Shown: in pieces, positions 31,908 to 42,697 of the stretch
Layout: every line of letters starts with the position of its first letter
How positions within the stretch are numbered: position 1 is the first letter of the stretch
DNA from: Cervus elaphus
Lineage: Eukaryota; Chordata; Mammalia; Artiodactyla; Cervidae
DNA length: 64,000 bases
Direction: 5' to 3'
Assembly (NCBI RefSeq): GCF_910594005.1
Contig: NC_057820.1
Span: 8,685,001 to 8,749,000 of the forward strand
Notes under the pieces: generated by a model
The model's input: the letters and a program-made list of their open reading frames with translations, nothing else
Told to the model about the DNA's origin: nothing
Database searches by the model: none
Made by a program: the position numbers and the translations under genes

Positions 31908-33452
31908 ATGTGGATGCAAGATGCCCTTACTTTTTCAAATGGTCACGTACCTACTGGCTAAGGCATGTGAGGGCAGTTTCAGGCTGTGCTTTTCAAAGTG
32001 CACCCCAGGGTCTTCCTCCTCTTGATTCATCCACCATAAGAAACGCAGGTTTGTAGCCCATTGCAGACTTCCAGAATCTACATTTCTGAAGATAAGACTC
32101 AGGAATTCATTTTTCTGCCTCTCCTCCATCAGTTCTCATGCACCTAAAAGCTTGAGCATCAGAGGTATAGGGAAAAGCACAAACACCAAGATGGACACGC
32201 CTTGGGGTGTCAAAAATGTAAGCTGTCTCAGAATCTGAGTGGGTCCTGGTGGACACTGGTGAGACAGGGGTCAACATGAATGTACCAGGAGTGGGTGGAG
32301 CCTGTGGCTGGAAGGTTCATGACCATGGCCAAGCCAAGAAATCCAAATTTAATTTAAAAAGTAAGCATGGGGCAGCAATTGGAGGCGCAGTTACTGGGAT
32401 GGGGGAAGGAAGCAAAGTCAAGGGTAAAGTCAGATGGCCTAAGATGAGCCCCAAGAGTGAACATGGAGGGAGGGTGGCTGCTGGGCTTGTGTCGACCTCC
32501 ACTGACCAGCCATGTACAGCCTGGGCTGTTTGAATGAGTGGAACAGAGCCAAATCCTGTCTGCAGGGTATGAGCCCAGGGTGATGGTGCTGGAGATGCAA
32601 GTTTGATTCCCGTCCAGCCCCAGGTCTGGGAAGGAGGCCCAGTGACTTGGGCCTCCTTCTGCAAGACCAGCCTCCCTTTGTTCTCACCCGTTCCTACCCT
32701 CTTACTTCTGAGTCCTCCTCACCACCACGTAGGTGGCAATTGATCCATAATGGACATGTTTTTATTAGAGTAATGGTACCACTTTCTGCAGAAAAGAGCA
32801 ATGCAATTTTGTTAATGAAAGTCATGTGTCGAGACAGGGGTGGATGATGGGAACTTCTGGGTCTGGTTTGGCCCCGGCTCAAAACCTTCCGGGAAAACAC
32901 AAACTTTGAGGGCCACACCCAGAAAGTCCCATTTACCTCTGTCAGGCCCATCTGCTTTGCATTAGAGCAATAATAACAGTCGTCTTGCAGTGCCCTTTCA
33001 TAAATATAAAATGTGTAATAAAACGGTTATTAGAAGGTAATCAATGGTGCTTATGTTTTCTTCTGGGAGGACATTAATGGTGAATTGGTGCATAGTCCCT
33101 TGGCTATTCTGTGTGATTGGCCAAAGTCCACCTTGCTCCTGGGCTCTTGGAGGTCAGAGGGCAGGACCCCTGAGAGTTCATTCCTGTGCTAGGGAGGCAT
33201 CTCTGGGGATGCTCTTACTGGAGAGGAGAGAGAAGAATGACTCTAGGGTTGGTCCAGGGAAAACCCACACCGACCTAATAGCATTAACACTGGGATTAAT
33301 TGAACTCACATTGATCAAGAGAAGAAGCTCAATGGGCTTCACATCACCGGGGCTTATTTCCCTTTCCCCACCTGCCTATCTCTCCTTGTTTGAATATTAC
33401 AAAGCAACCCACAGAATACTAAGAAAATTAAGGGCATTTTTCAAGAAAGTAA
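31908..33452. other. Unassigned 1.5-kb stretch
   Basis: No repeat recognised. AT-rich parts at 32740-32830 and 32990-33060 carry 'ttaat/attaa'-type motifs and could be conserved non-coding DNA; that is inference only. Frames of 94-144 aa on both strands lack protein character. Confidence 0.4.
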
Positions 33453-33613
33453 AAATCTTTCCTATTGGTTATCTATAAGAGAAAAGAATCTTAAAAAGAA
33501 AGGATATAGGTATATGTATAACTGAATCACTTTGTTGTACACCTGAAACTAACACAATATTATAAATCAACTATACTCCAATAAAAATTAAAAAAAAAAA
33601 ATCTTTCCCATTG
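33453..33613 (+). mobile_element. L1 3' end, short, with 15-bp TSD
   Basis: The insert spans 33468-33598: 'aactgaatcactttgttgta', 'aacacaatattataaatcaa', then 'aaaaattaaaaaaa'. 'aaatctttcctattg' (33453-33467) and 'aaatctttcccattg' (33599-33613) match at 14 of 15. Confidence 0.94.
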
Positions 33614-33695
33614 AGGAAGCCCCACATGATCTCCCCTTTCTCTTCAAAAGCACTCACTAGAGGACCTCACTATTTAAAACTTGAGCAAATAAGAT

Positions 33696-33918
33696 AGGGC
33701 TTCCCAGGTGACACAGTGGTAAAGAATCCACCTGCCAATGCAGGAGACACAGGAGAGGAGGATTCGAACTCTGGGTTGGGAAGATCCTCTGGAGGACGAA
33801 ATGACAACCCACTCCAGTATTCTTGCCTGGAGGATCCCATGGACAGAAAAGCCTGGTGGGCTATATAGTCCAGGGGGTCGCAGAGTCGGCTGCGACTGAA
33901 TGACTCACCGTACACACA
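33696..33918 (+). mobile_element. Bov-tA SINE, longer-head type
   Basis: 'agggcttcccaggtgacac' head, altered B box ('ggattcgaactctgg'), body to 'gcgactgaatgactcaccg'. Confidence 0.94.
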
Positions 33919-34714
33919 CCCTGTCCTCAGAGATCACAGTATTGGGTGGGAAACAGCAGAGATTGCGTAGGCAGTTTGTTGGGACCTAAAACGACTGCCT
34001 CAGCAAGTCCTTGAAGAGCTTGGAGGAGAAAATCTACTTCCCAGAGGTCTCAGCTTCTGGGTCACTCTAATCAGAGTGTTCTCTAGGGTTCCTTCCTCAC
34101 CATCCCCCCATTCTCCTGTGCCTTCTCCTTGGGTGTTGTCAAATAGATCAGGGGCTTCAGAGAACACACACATACAATTTCACCCCCAAGACCTCTCCCT
34201 AGCACAGACCACTCCCCAGAACTCCAGACCCTCCATTGGCAATCCCAAAGTCACTTGCAACTCAACACATCACCATTCAAAGTCATGGCCTTTCTCCCAA
34301 GACAGTGTCAGAAAAGTTAGGACAACCTGCCTCTCATCACTTAGCAAGGGCAAGGAACAATGACGAGACTCAAACCCAGCACTGCAAATCCTAGACTTTT
34401 TTCAGACACTACAGCCTTCGGGTCAGGAACCGTGGGGAGGGAGGCAGGCGGCCTTCCCCTCTTGCTTTGTGTCTCTCTCGACGCTCTCTTCCTCCGCGCT
34501 CTGTTTGGTATTTTGTGCTCTGTTCGGCAAGTCTCCTGGTTTCCTTTCTCAGGAAGGAAACCAGCACTGGTGACTTCCTTTTCCCACTTCACACATTACG
34601 CCTCAGCTTTCACATGTGACCGTGACAGCAGAAAGATTCATTCTCTGGGAACGGAGGCCCTCCCAGCCCTCGCGCTAGACTCCATTCTATCACGTGAGGC
34701 TGGTACCTTTCCAC
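33919..34714. other. Unassigned sequence
   Basis: C-rich at 34090-34260. Overlapping frames at 34076-34800 have no family resemblance. Confidence 0.4.
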
Positions 34715-34805
34715 CAGAGATGGAGCGGGGTTTAGTCTCCGCTGCGTCTCCAGGCCCTAGAGTCGTGTTTGGCTTAGAGTTGATGCTCAGCATGTGCTGA
34801 GTGAA
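34715..34805 (+). repeat. L2 3' end
   Basis: 'gtgtttggcttagagttgat' then 'gctcagcatgtgctgagtga' at the position of the L2 'ggcacatagtaggtgctca' terminus. Confidence 0.5.
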
Positions 34806-35041
34806 TAGATACTCTTTTCTACACCAGGCAAGAAAGTGTTCCTTGAAACTGCGTGCATTGAAAGGTTGGATTTAGATGGCCGAATCTGAAAGGAAGTCCA
34901 GTTGTTCAGACTGTAATTCAACATGCATTTAGAAAAAATTATTTTATTGAAGCACAGCTGATTTACAACGTTGTGTCAATTTCTGCTGTACAGGAAAGTG
35001 ATTCAGTTTTACATGTTCATATGTGTATCATATATATGTAT

Positions 35042-35157
35042 TCTTTTTTGAAATATTTATTTTGCTGCACTAGATCTTAGCTGTGGAAAGATGTTTAGTT
35101 GAGACCCCCTACATGGGGAGTGTGGCGTCTTAGCCACTGGACCACCAGGGAAGTCCC
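35042..35157 (-). mobile_element. CHR-type SINE nested in L1
   Basis: 'tttattttgctgcactagat' to 'ggaccaccagggaagtccc'. The B-box region has decayed. Confidence 0.85.
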
Positions 35158-35241
35158 TATTTATTCTTTCTCATAATCATGGGATATTGAATGTATTCCT
35201 CTGTGCTAGACAGTAGGACCTTGTTCTTTATCTATTCTATA

Positions 35242-35395
35242 AGGAGACGGCAGAGGATGAGATTGTTGGATGGCATCACCAACTCTATGGACATGAGTTT
35301 GAGCAAGCTCCCAGAGTTTGGTGATGGACAGGGAGGCCGGGCATGCTGCAGTCCATGGGGTCTCAAAGAGTCAGACACGACTGAGCGACTGAACT
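35242..35395 (+). mobile_element. BovB 3' end, sense, nested in L1
   Basis: 'agaggatgagattgttggat' to 'ctgagcgactgaact'. L1 text resumes directly ('atatatcagagtttgtatc'). Confidence 0.92.
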
Positions 35396-35515
35396 ATATA
35401 TCAGAGTTTGTATCTGCTGATGCCAAACTCCCAGTCCGTTCCTCCCTCACTAGTTTAGTCTGGATACATGCCCAGGAGTGTGATTGCAGGTTCATAGGGC
35501 AACTCTAGCTTTATC

Positions 35516-35600
35516 AGCATCCATTTATTGAGCATCTACAATATACCAGGTATTGTGCCAGGTGCTGGGATTTCAGGCCAGAATAAGACACATCTGTGGA
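35516..35600 (-). repeat. L2 3' end, antisense
   Basis: 'catttattgagcatctacaa' then 'tgtgccaggtgctgggattt'. Confidence 0.7.
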
Positions 35601-35814
35601 CCTCAGGTGCCTTCCCTTGTGGCTCATCTGGTAAAGAATCTGCCCACAATGCGGAGGACCTGGGTTTGATCCCTGGGTTGGGAAGATGCCCTGGAGAAGG
35701 GAAAGGCTACCCACTCTAGTGTTCTGGCCTGGCGAATTCCATGGACTGTATAGTCTATGGGGTTGCAAAGAGTCAAACACGACCAAGCGACTTTTGCTTC
35801 ATGGCCCTCAGGTG
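35601..35814 (+). mobile_element. Bov-tA SINE with 9-bp TSD
   Basis: The element spans 35610-35805. 'cctcaggtg' at 35601-35609 and 35806-35814. Body has the 'ccatggactgtatagtctat' variant ending 'gcgacttttgcttca'. Confidence 0.95.
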
Positions 35815-36969
35815 GCTGAGAGGGGATGGAAGGGAGGAGGCAGAAGTGGTCGGAGGGGCAGACAGAAGAAGGGAGCAGTTGTGTGGCAGCGTGGTTGGCA
35901 CAAGCCAGAGGCGCTGACATGGGCCTGAGTAGGGAGCCACTCACTCTGGGGATGAGAGGGGATGAATTAGGAGGTGACCACACGCTTGAACTCCCCGGAC
36001 CCTGAGATCCTCAGCTAACCATCCAGGGACAGGACAGAGGGGGGCATTCTTGATCTCTTTTGGGTGGAAGTGAAACTTCCTCTAGCACTTTAAAGAGAAG
36101 CAAAAACGAGAACTGCCGTATCTCAGAGCTGAAGGAGGTGTTAGAAGCATCTAATCCAACAGAGTTCCAATTTCCTTTAAGTAGCAGAAACCTCAACCTA
36201 GATCTTACCAGGACACCCACTTTGTAAAATGCATCCAAAGTGAGTGTCTTTGATAGCTTGAAAACCATGATCTAGGCCACGTGTCTCATTTTTCAGGTGA
36301 GGAAACCAAGGACAAAAGCCCATAGCCCATGAGGGACAAAGTGGAGTATGCGTCCCAGGTTTCTGCTTTGTGTGCCGGGGTGAGTGTGGACAGCGGGGTG
36401 GAGGGACCGTCCAGACAGCTCAGCCCAGAGGCCTGAGATTAACCATCAGGTGTGGGAGACAATGACATTCTGCATAGACGAGATCCGCTGGTCCCATTCT
36501 CCCTCCTTACAGTTTATGTCAAAACACGCAGGCAGGATCCTGCTTCTTCTCACGTTTTAAAAACATACAGTGGACTGGTGTTTACAATTCCGCGAAGGGA
36601 GGTGATGCGGAACAGCAGAGCATGCTGCCTCCTGGAAGAGCCGGCCGGTCTTCTCCGGGGCTCGCTGGGTCCCAGACCACGAGCTCTCGAAACACTCTCC
36701 TCTGGGCTCCAGCTCAGAGAGGCTCCCCAGGGGACGTCTCCCAGCTTCAGGTCTTAAACAATGTTCTACGCTGTACAAACAAACAGCACCAACAATGATC
36801 TGACCCTTGGATCCGAGCCACATCTGTCTGGGCCACTCAGCCTGGGAGTTCTGCAGTGGGTGTGGAGGGAAAACAGATGAGGCATCAGATTTCCAGTTCC
36901 AGACCCTGTGTTTCTGCTTCTTGCAGGATGGTACCTGGTCTCCTCAGCTCTCTTGGCCTCAGCTTCCCA
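35815..36969. other. Unassigned, possible worn MIR
   Basis: 36280-36330 ('catttttcaggtgaggaaac') looks like a reversed MIR core. The rest, including a CpG-bearing part at 36580-36740, is not recognised. Confidence 0.4.
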
Positions 36970-37222
36970 TCTGAAACTGAAGCTGAAGCTCCAGTATTTT
37001 GGTCATCTGATGCGAACAGTCACCTCATTGGAAAAGGCCCTGATGCTGGGACAGATTGAAGGCAGGGGAAGCAGGCAGAGGCAGAGGATGATATGGCTGG
37101 GTGGCATCAATGACTCAATGGACATGAGTTTGAGCAAACCTTGGGAGATAGTGAGGACAGGGAAGCCTGGCTTGCTGCATTCCATGGGGTCCAAAGGGTC
37201 AACAGGACAGAACAACAAAAAC
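36970..37222 (+). mobile_element. BovB 3' end, sense
   Basis: 'ctgaaactgaagctgaagct' through 'gatgctgggacagattgaag' to 'catggggtccaaagggtca' and an 'aacaacaaaaacaac' tail. Confidence 0.92.
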
Positions 37223-37309
37223 AACTTTGAGCTTATTTCCTTGATTTCCTATGTGTGTTGCTATAAAATTTCTTAAAAAAAAATTTTTTTAAAATCTTAA
37301 TCAACTCTA

Positions 37310-38205
37310 ACCCTGCTTGTTTAACTTATATGCAGAATACATCATGGGAAATGCCAGGCAGGCTGGATGAAGCACATGCTGGAATCAAGATTGCCAGGAG
37401 AAACATCAATAACCTCAGATATGCAGTTGATACCACCCTTATGGCAGAAAGTGAAGAAGAACTAAAGAGCCTCTTGAAGAAAGTGAAAGAGGAGAGTGAA
37501 AAAGTTAGCTTAAAACTCAACATTCAGAAAACAAAGATCATGGCATCCGGTCCCATCACTTCATGGCAAATAGGTAGGGAAATAAAGAAAACAGTGAAAG
37601 ACTTTATATTTTTGGGATCCAAAGTCACTGAAGATGTTGAATGCAGCCATGAAATTAAAGATGCATGTTCCTTGGAAGAAAAGCTATGACCAAACTAGAC
37701 AGCATATTAAAAAGCAGAGACATTATTTTGCCAACAAAAGTTTGTCTAGTCAAAGCTATGGTTTTTCCAGTAGTCATGTATGGATGTGAAAGTTGGGCTA
37801 TAAAGAAAACTGAGTGCCGAAGGAGTGATGCTTTTGAACTGTGGTGTTGGAGAAGACTCTTGAGATTCCCTTGGACCGCAAGGAGATCCAACCAGTCCAT
37901 CCTAAAGGAAATCAGTACTGAATATTCATTGGAAGGACTGATGCTGAAGCTGAAACTCCAATACTTTGGCCACGTGATGAGAAGAACTAACTCATTGGAA
38001 AAGACCCTAATTCTGGGAAAGATTGAAGGCAGGAGAAGAAGGGGATGACAGAGAATGAGATGGTTGGATGGCATCACCGACTTGATGGACATGTATTTGA
38101 GTAGGCTTTAGGCTTCAGGAGTTGGTGATGAACAGGGAAGCCTGGCATGCTGCAGTCCATGGGGTCTCAAAGAGTCAGGCATGACTGAGCAACTGAACTG
38201 AACTG
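37310..38205 (+). mobile_element. BovB LINE, 0.9 kb, sense
   Basis: Collinear from the end of the RT palm ('ttgtttaacttatatgcag') to the 3' terminus ('actgaactgaactga'). Directly followed by an L1 fragment. Confidence 0.96.
37330..38138 (+). pseudogene. BovB ORF2 C-terminal half remnant
   Basis: The frame 37330-37689 carries the YXDD loop mutated to Tyr-Ala-Val-Asp (37430-37441), so the first catalytic Asp is lost. The thumb region follows ('SLKLNIQKTKIMASGPITSW'). Near 37680 a deletion shifts to the frame 37665-38048, which holds the Cys-containing C-terminal segment ('FPVVMYGCESW', 'ELWCWRRLLRFPWTARRSNQ') and ends at an internal stop (38046-38048). RT fingers, motif A, motif B and the endonuclease are missing. 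Confidence 0.92.
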
Positions 38206-38330
38206 AATAATTGATTTATAATGTGTTAGTTTCTGCTGTTCAGGAAAGTGAATCAGTTACAAGTATGCATATATTCACTGTTTTTAAAATTCTTTTCCCA
38301 TATAGAATCATTGCAGAGTATTAAAAATGG
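38206..38330 (-). repeat. L1 3' region fragment, antisense
   Basis: 'aattgatttataatgtgtta', 'tctgctgttcaggaaagtga' and 'ttcttttcccatatagaatc' match the same L1 section as 34.9 kb. Confidence 0.8.
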
Positions 38331-38794
38331 AATCCTGTAGGCAAGTCAAAAGTATAAAATAGATGAAAGGGAAGTCCTTTCGCTTCAAGCTGGAGGGAGT
38401 ACTTGGTCACCACCATCTCCTCTGCTCTTGGAATCCTTCAGATATCTCTGTGGATCATCTCAGAACATGGCTTGTTACCACTTGGTTACGTGATTTCTCA
38501 GGTCCTTTAAGACTCAAACATTCTATAATCCCACAGTCGGAACTAAATTCTAAGTCACAGTTGTGACTAGAAAAACATGTCTGTGTGTGTATGTATGAGA
38601 GATTGTACAGTTTTGCATTTTATTTTTTAAAATAAATTTTAATACCTATGTATTCTTTAACCAAAACAAAATGAAACAACATTCAGGTATGACCATGCTA
38701 GATTTGCCTTCTGCTAATGGGAGTTCTTTCCTTTTTTCATATGTTTAATCAGATGTTCCCATCCCTGTGCTAATTTGGCCTTTTATTTTATTTT
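38331..38794. other. Unassigned AT-rich sequence
   Basis: Nothing recognised. Confidence 0.4.
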
Positions 38795-39135
38795 GATCAA
38801 GACATTGTGTTCTTTAGAAAATGAAGACAATTTAAGGTTCACAGAAAAACTGAAGGGAAGAGATTTCCTGTATACCCCCTGCCCCCACCCATGCAGAGCC
38901 ATTCCCGTTATCAACATCCCCCACCAGAATCTACATGAAACTTATGAATCTACATTGACTCATGGTTTGAAAAGTCCACCAAAAATCCATAGATTACATT
39001 ACAGTTCACCCTTGGTGAGATACATTGTATGAGTTTGCACAAATGTATAATGTCATATATCCATCATTATGGGATGTTTTCACTGCTCCCAAATCCTCTG
39101 TGCTCTACCTCTTCATCCCTCCCATCTGCACCTAC
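38795..39135 (-). repeat. Old L1 3' UTR, antisense
   Basis: 'taaggttcacagaaaaactg', 'ccattcccgttatcaacatc', 'caaatgtataatgtcatata' and 'aatcctctgtgctctacctc' follow one another as in a reversed L1 3' UTR. Confidence 0.75.
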
Positions 39136-39633
39136 CAAAAGACTTTGTATTTTTAAGTTACTTATTCTTGATTGTAGAAGTAATATATACTCATTCTTGG
39201 AAATATACTCCTATAAAATAAACAGCAGGTGAAGCCCTACTCCTTTGAATTAAAATTCTATTGAAAGGTGGCTCTGCCACTTACAGAACTTTCCAGGTTG
39301 AATGAGTACAACTTCAAAGGCAAATGGGTGAAGCTGCTTGACTTTTCTGGCTGGGAGAGCATCATGATCTCTCTCGAATCTGCATCCCATGTTCATCACA
39401 TGTGGGTCTGAGGGTCCACTTGCTCCTCAAACTAGAGGCAAAAAAAAAAGTGATGAGAAGTGTTTTTCTTCAGAGGGAGAGGATGTGTCTAAATCTGTGT
39501 AGTGAGGATGGGAGAAGACAGGAGTAGAACCACATGAGGTGGCTTCAATATGAGAAAATGAACACTTTGCTCTTTGCAGCTGCATTCCTTTTTCTTTCTT
39601 TTTATTTCTCTTGTTTTTGCTGTAATTTTGGGC
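39136..39633. other. Unassigned sequence
   Basis: AT-rich left end may continue the L1. Nothing firm. Confidence 0.35.
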
Positions 39634-39674
39634 AGGAGCTTTTTTTTTTTTTTCTTTTATTTTTGGCTGTGTTT

Positions 39675-40423
39675 CACAGCTTGCCTCTTGATGAGGGTGA
39701 AAGAGGAGAGTGAAAAAGCTGGCTTAAAACTCAACATTCAAAAAACGAAGGTCATGGTATCTGGTCCCATCATTTCATGGCAAATAGATGGGGAAAATGT
39801 GGGAACAGTGTGAGATTTCATATACTTGGACTCCAAAATCACTGTGGATGGTGACCGCAGCCATGAAATTAAAAGATGCCTTCTCCTTGGAAGAAAAGTT
39901 ATGACAAACCTAGATGGTGTATTAAAAAACAGAGACATCATTTTGCCAACAAAGGCCCATATAGTCCAAGCTATGGTTTTTCCAGTAGTCATGTATGGAT
40001 GTGAGTGTTGGACCATAAAGAAAGCCGAACAGCAAAGAACTGATGCCTTCGAACTCTGGTGTTGGAGAAGATTCTTGAGAGTCCCTTGGATTGCAAGGAG
40101 ATCAAACCAGTCAATCCTAAAGGAAACGAACCCTGAATATTCATTGGAAAGACTGATGCTGAAGTTGAAGCTCCAATACATTGGCCACCTGATGCGAAGA
40201 GTTGACTCATTGGTAAAGACCCTGATGCTGGGAAAGATTGAAGACAGGAGGAGAAGGGGACAACAGAGGATGAGATGGTTGGATGGCATCACCAACTCAA
40301 TGGACATGAGTTTGAGCAAGCTCTGGGAGATGGGGAAGGACAGGGAAGCCTGGCGTGCTGCAGTCCATGGGGCCACAAAGAGTTGGACATGACTTAGTGA
40401 CTGAACAACAGCAACACAGCCTG
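39675..40423 (+). mobile_element. BovB LINE, 0.73 kb, nested in CHR
   Basis: The insert runs about 39684-40414, starting inside the thumb-coding region and ending at the 3' terminus 'gtgactgaacaacagcaa'. SINE-derived 'cacagcttg' (39675-39683) and 'cacagcctg' (40415-40423) match at 8 of 9 and serve as the TSD. Confidence 0.94.
39691..40392 (+). pseudogene. BovB ORF2 C-terminal remnant, 188-aa open segment
   Basis: After a stop at 39811-39813 the frame 39826-40392 is open to the end of the ORF2-like reading ('RAAVHGATKSWT' just before the 3' terminus). It includes 'FPVVMYGCECWTIKKAE', 'ELWCWRRFLRVPWIARRSNQ' and a basic 'EDRRRRGQQRMRW' segment. The RT core is absent, so no enzyme activity is expected. 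The open length reflects youth of the copy. Confidence 0.92.
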
Positions 40424-40522
40424 TAGGATCTCATTTCCCCATCCAGGGACTGAACCCCCAACACAGCAATGAAAACCTGGAATCCTAACCACTAGGCCAC
40501 CAGGAAACTCCCTAGGAGCTTT

Positions 40523-40969
40523 GTGTCTTTATCTTGGACTCTGATGATCCCCTCACTCCTACCCCCCAGTCTATTGCTGCAGTAATTCCGTCTCCCCTCC
40601 CTAGATCTCAGATCATATCTCAGACACCCGAGTCCAGGAAGAGACCCTGATAAACAAGTTCACATAGGATGAAGGATGAATGTGGTCCTTGGCACTCTGC
40701 ATGCTTGCCACTCTCCTGTGTACTGTCCCGCAGAGCACCTAAAGCTAAGGAAACTACATTTCCCAGACTCCCTTGCAGCTAGAGCTCTAGATGCCATTTA
40801 GGTTCAGCTGATAGGTGCCCTTGCTGGACATTTGGAAGTTGAAAGTGAAGCAACAATTCTCCATAGCTGATGGCAAATAAAATAAATAACAGCTAAGCTT
40901 TTACAATCTTGTAAGTTTTGTGAATGGACTCTGAGGTCATTTGGTTGAGCAACCATCCTCTGCCATATA
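40523..40969. other. Unassigned, possible old MER-type repeat
   Basis: 'ggaaactacatttcccagac' near 40749 resembles a common medium-copy repeat whose family I cannot name with certainty. Confidence 0.35.
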
Positions 40970-41115
40970 CATCATCTTTCTGAGTTTCCTCGGTTTTATT
41001 TAGTTTCCAAGCTGTAAAGTGGAAGTAAGAAGACTGCTACTCCCTAGAGATTTGGAGATCAAATGAGGAGACGTGTAGGAAGTGCTCAGGACACTCCTGG
41101 CACAGTGCCGAGGCT
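40970..41115 (+). repeat. MIR fragment
   Basis: 'tgagtttcctcggttttatt' near 40981, 'aagctgtaaagtggaagtaa' and 'tcctggcacagtgccgaggc' follow the MIR 3' half. Confidence 0.6.
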
Positions 41116-41629
41116 GGCAGATTTCGTTCCTTCCACTTCCTTCTCTGCACCAGGACCTGATGCTTCTCACCCACACTGGGGTTCAGTACCTGCTGTGACA
41201 TAACCTTAGAGCCAGTACTAACACAGTGTTTCCCAAGTGGTTCCCTGGGATACCTCCTCAGATGCTAGGGTTCCAAGCCTGCATTTTGGGAACCACCATC
41301 CTAGAATATCATTCCTGGAAGAAACCTTAGAGATCTTTGAGTTTACAAGCCTCCGTTGGAAGGAGACTGAGGCCCGCAGAGGGAAAAAAAAAATGACTTT
41401 CCTAATGTTATATAGCAAGTGACCTGTAGGGGAGCCCTGGGCTCCTAATATTAGGGTCAGGATGAAAAGTCACTAAATCTCTCAGTTTCCCTGTCTATAA
41501 AGTGTTTGTAAGAAAGCCTGTTCTTCCCACCTCACATGGGATAGGTGACAGAAAAATATTACTTGTGAAAATGCTTTGGGAATCTTAGAAATGTCTATTT
41601 AAATATCCTTATATATATCCATGTTGCTT
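41116..41629. other. Unassigned, with weak hAT-like ends
   Basis: 'cagtgtttcccaa' near 41225 and 'ttttgggaaccacc' near 41284 resemble hAT inverted ends, but the body is too short and worn to name. Confidence 0.3.
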
Positions 41630-41815
41630 AGTCACTAAGTCATGTCTGACTCTTCTGTAAACCCATGGACTATAGCCCACCAGGCTCCTCTGTCCATGGG
41701 ATTTCCCAGGCAAATATACTGGAGTGGGTTGCCATTTCCTTCTCCAGGGGATATTCCTGACCCAGGGATTGAACCTGCATCTCCTGTTGGCACTGCTGAG
41801 CCACCAGGGAAGCCC
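41630..41815 (-). mobile_element. Bov-tA SINE
   Basis: 'agtcactaagtcatgtctga' to 'gagccaccagggaagccc'. The head is shortened between 'catctcctgttggca' and 'ctgctgagcc'. Confidence 0.93.
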
Positions 41816-41889
41816 ATAAACATCCATATTCAGAAAGTTTTTATATGAAGGTAAGACATTGATAATGATCTGCATTTACTGATTAATCA

Positions 41890-42320
41890 TGTAACTAAAT
41901 GTTCATGGAGCACCCATCAGGGGCCAGGTACTGTACCCAGTGCAGGGCACACGGTGGAGAAGCAGACCGCCGTGGTGACTGCTTACGCTCTGGATGAGCT
42001 GGAGCTGGAAGCAAAACAGAGATGCACAGAGAACAACAAAAAAAAATGAATAAACAAGACGATGTTCAACGTGATGAATGCTATGAAGAGGTACTGTAGG
42101 GTGTTACAATCAAGAATGACAGAGGCTGTTTTAGACAGGGTGGTCATGGCAGCATCTCTGCACAGGTGACCTTACACTGGCCCTGGATGACCAGAAGGAG
42201 GCGGGCAGGGGGCCCTGGGAGCAAACATCAGGCAGACGGAGGGCTGGACCAGAGGCTTTAGATGAGGCAGAGGTGTTGTGGGATGATGTCCCACAGGGAC
42301 ACGGCCAGCGCAAGCAGAGT
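41890..42320 (-). repeat. L2 LINE, antisense
   Basis: 'gttcatggagcacccatcag' then 'ggccaggtactgtacccagt', and 'tgaatgctatgaagaggtac' near 42075 and 'acagggtggtcatggcagc' near 42136, in reversed L2 order. Confidence 0.7.
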
Positions 42321-42359
42321 GGAAGAAAGGAAAGAAAAGGAAAGGAAAGTTTGGATTTG

Positions 42360-42407
42360 TTTGTTGTTTGGTCGCTAAGTCATGTCCGACTCTTTTGCGA
42401 CCCCCCT
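42360..42407 (-). mobile_element. 48-bp BovB/Bov-A 3' tip
   Basis: Only 'tgttgtttggtcgctaagtc' to 'gactcttttgcgacccccc' remains, the shortest BovB-type piece here. Confidence 0.8.
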
Positions 42408-42560
42408 TCTGCACTTTGGATACCCGAGTTCTAATCCTGACTCTGCTGCAAGGTAGCCAGGTTACCTTGGACAGGTTCACATCATAGCCATGGCCTCAGT
42501 TTCCTTATCTGTCAAGGGGGACCATAAATCCTGTCCTTACCCTGAGCGGGGCTACACCAG
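42408..42560 (+). repeat. MIR fragment
   Basis: 'gttctaatcctgactctgct' near 42429 and 'ggcctcagtttccttatctg' near 42493 match MIR head and core. Confidence 0.7.
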
Positions 42561-42584
42561 GGTGAGGTCTAGGATTTGTTTTTC

Positions 42585-42697
42585 TGTTGTAGTTGCCAAG
42601 TTGTGTCTGATTATTCTTTTGTGGCACCATGGACTGTAGCCCGCCAGGCTCCCCTGTCCACGGGATTTCCCAGGTAAGAACACTGGAGTGGGTTGCC
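42585..42697 (-). mobile_element. Headless Bov-A
   Basis: 'tgttgtagttgccaagttgt' to 'acactggagtgggttgccac'. The tRNA head is absent. Confidence 0.88.

Larger units (their letters stand above)
34928..35515 (-). repeat. L1 3' region, antisense, carrying two insertions
   Basis: Pieces 34928-35041 ('cagctgatttacaacgttgt'), 35158-35241 ('ctgtgctagacagtaggacc') and 35396-35515 ('gtttgtatctgctgatgcca', 'tgcccaggagtgtgattgc') are collinear with one L1 3' region. Confidence 0.85.
39634..40522 (-). mobile_element. CHR-type SINE with 9-bp TSD, split by BovB
   Basis: 'aggagcttt' flanks the whole at 39634-39642 and 40514-40522. The left SINE piece is 39643-39683 (T-run then 'tttggctgtgtttcacagc'). The right piece is 40415-40513, from 'cacagcctgtaggatctcat' to 'ggccaccaggaaactccc'. 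Confidence 0.93.

Noticed and set aside
33044..33478. 144-aa plus-strand frame
   Set aside because: No recognisable domain; it ends at an L1 insertion and no supporting signals were seen.
39738..40376. 212-aa minus-strand frame
   Set aside because: Antisense reading of the BovB C-terminal region at 39.7-40.4 kb.
41225..41300. Small hAT element
   Set aside because: End-like motifs only; no matching TSD and an interior too short to judge.
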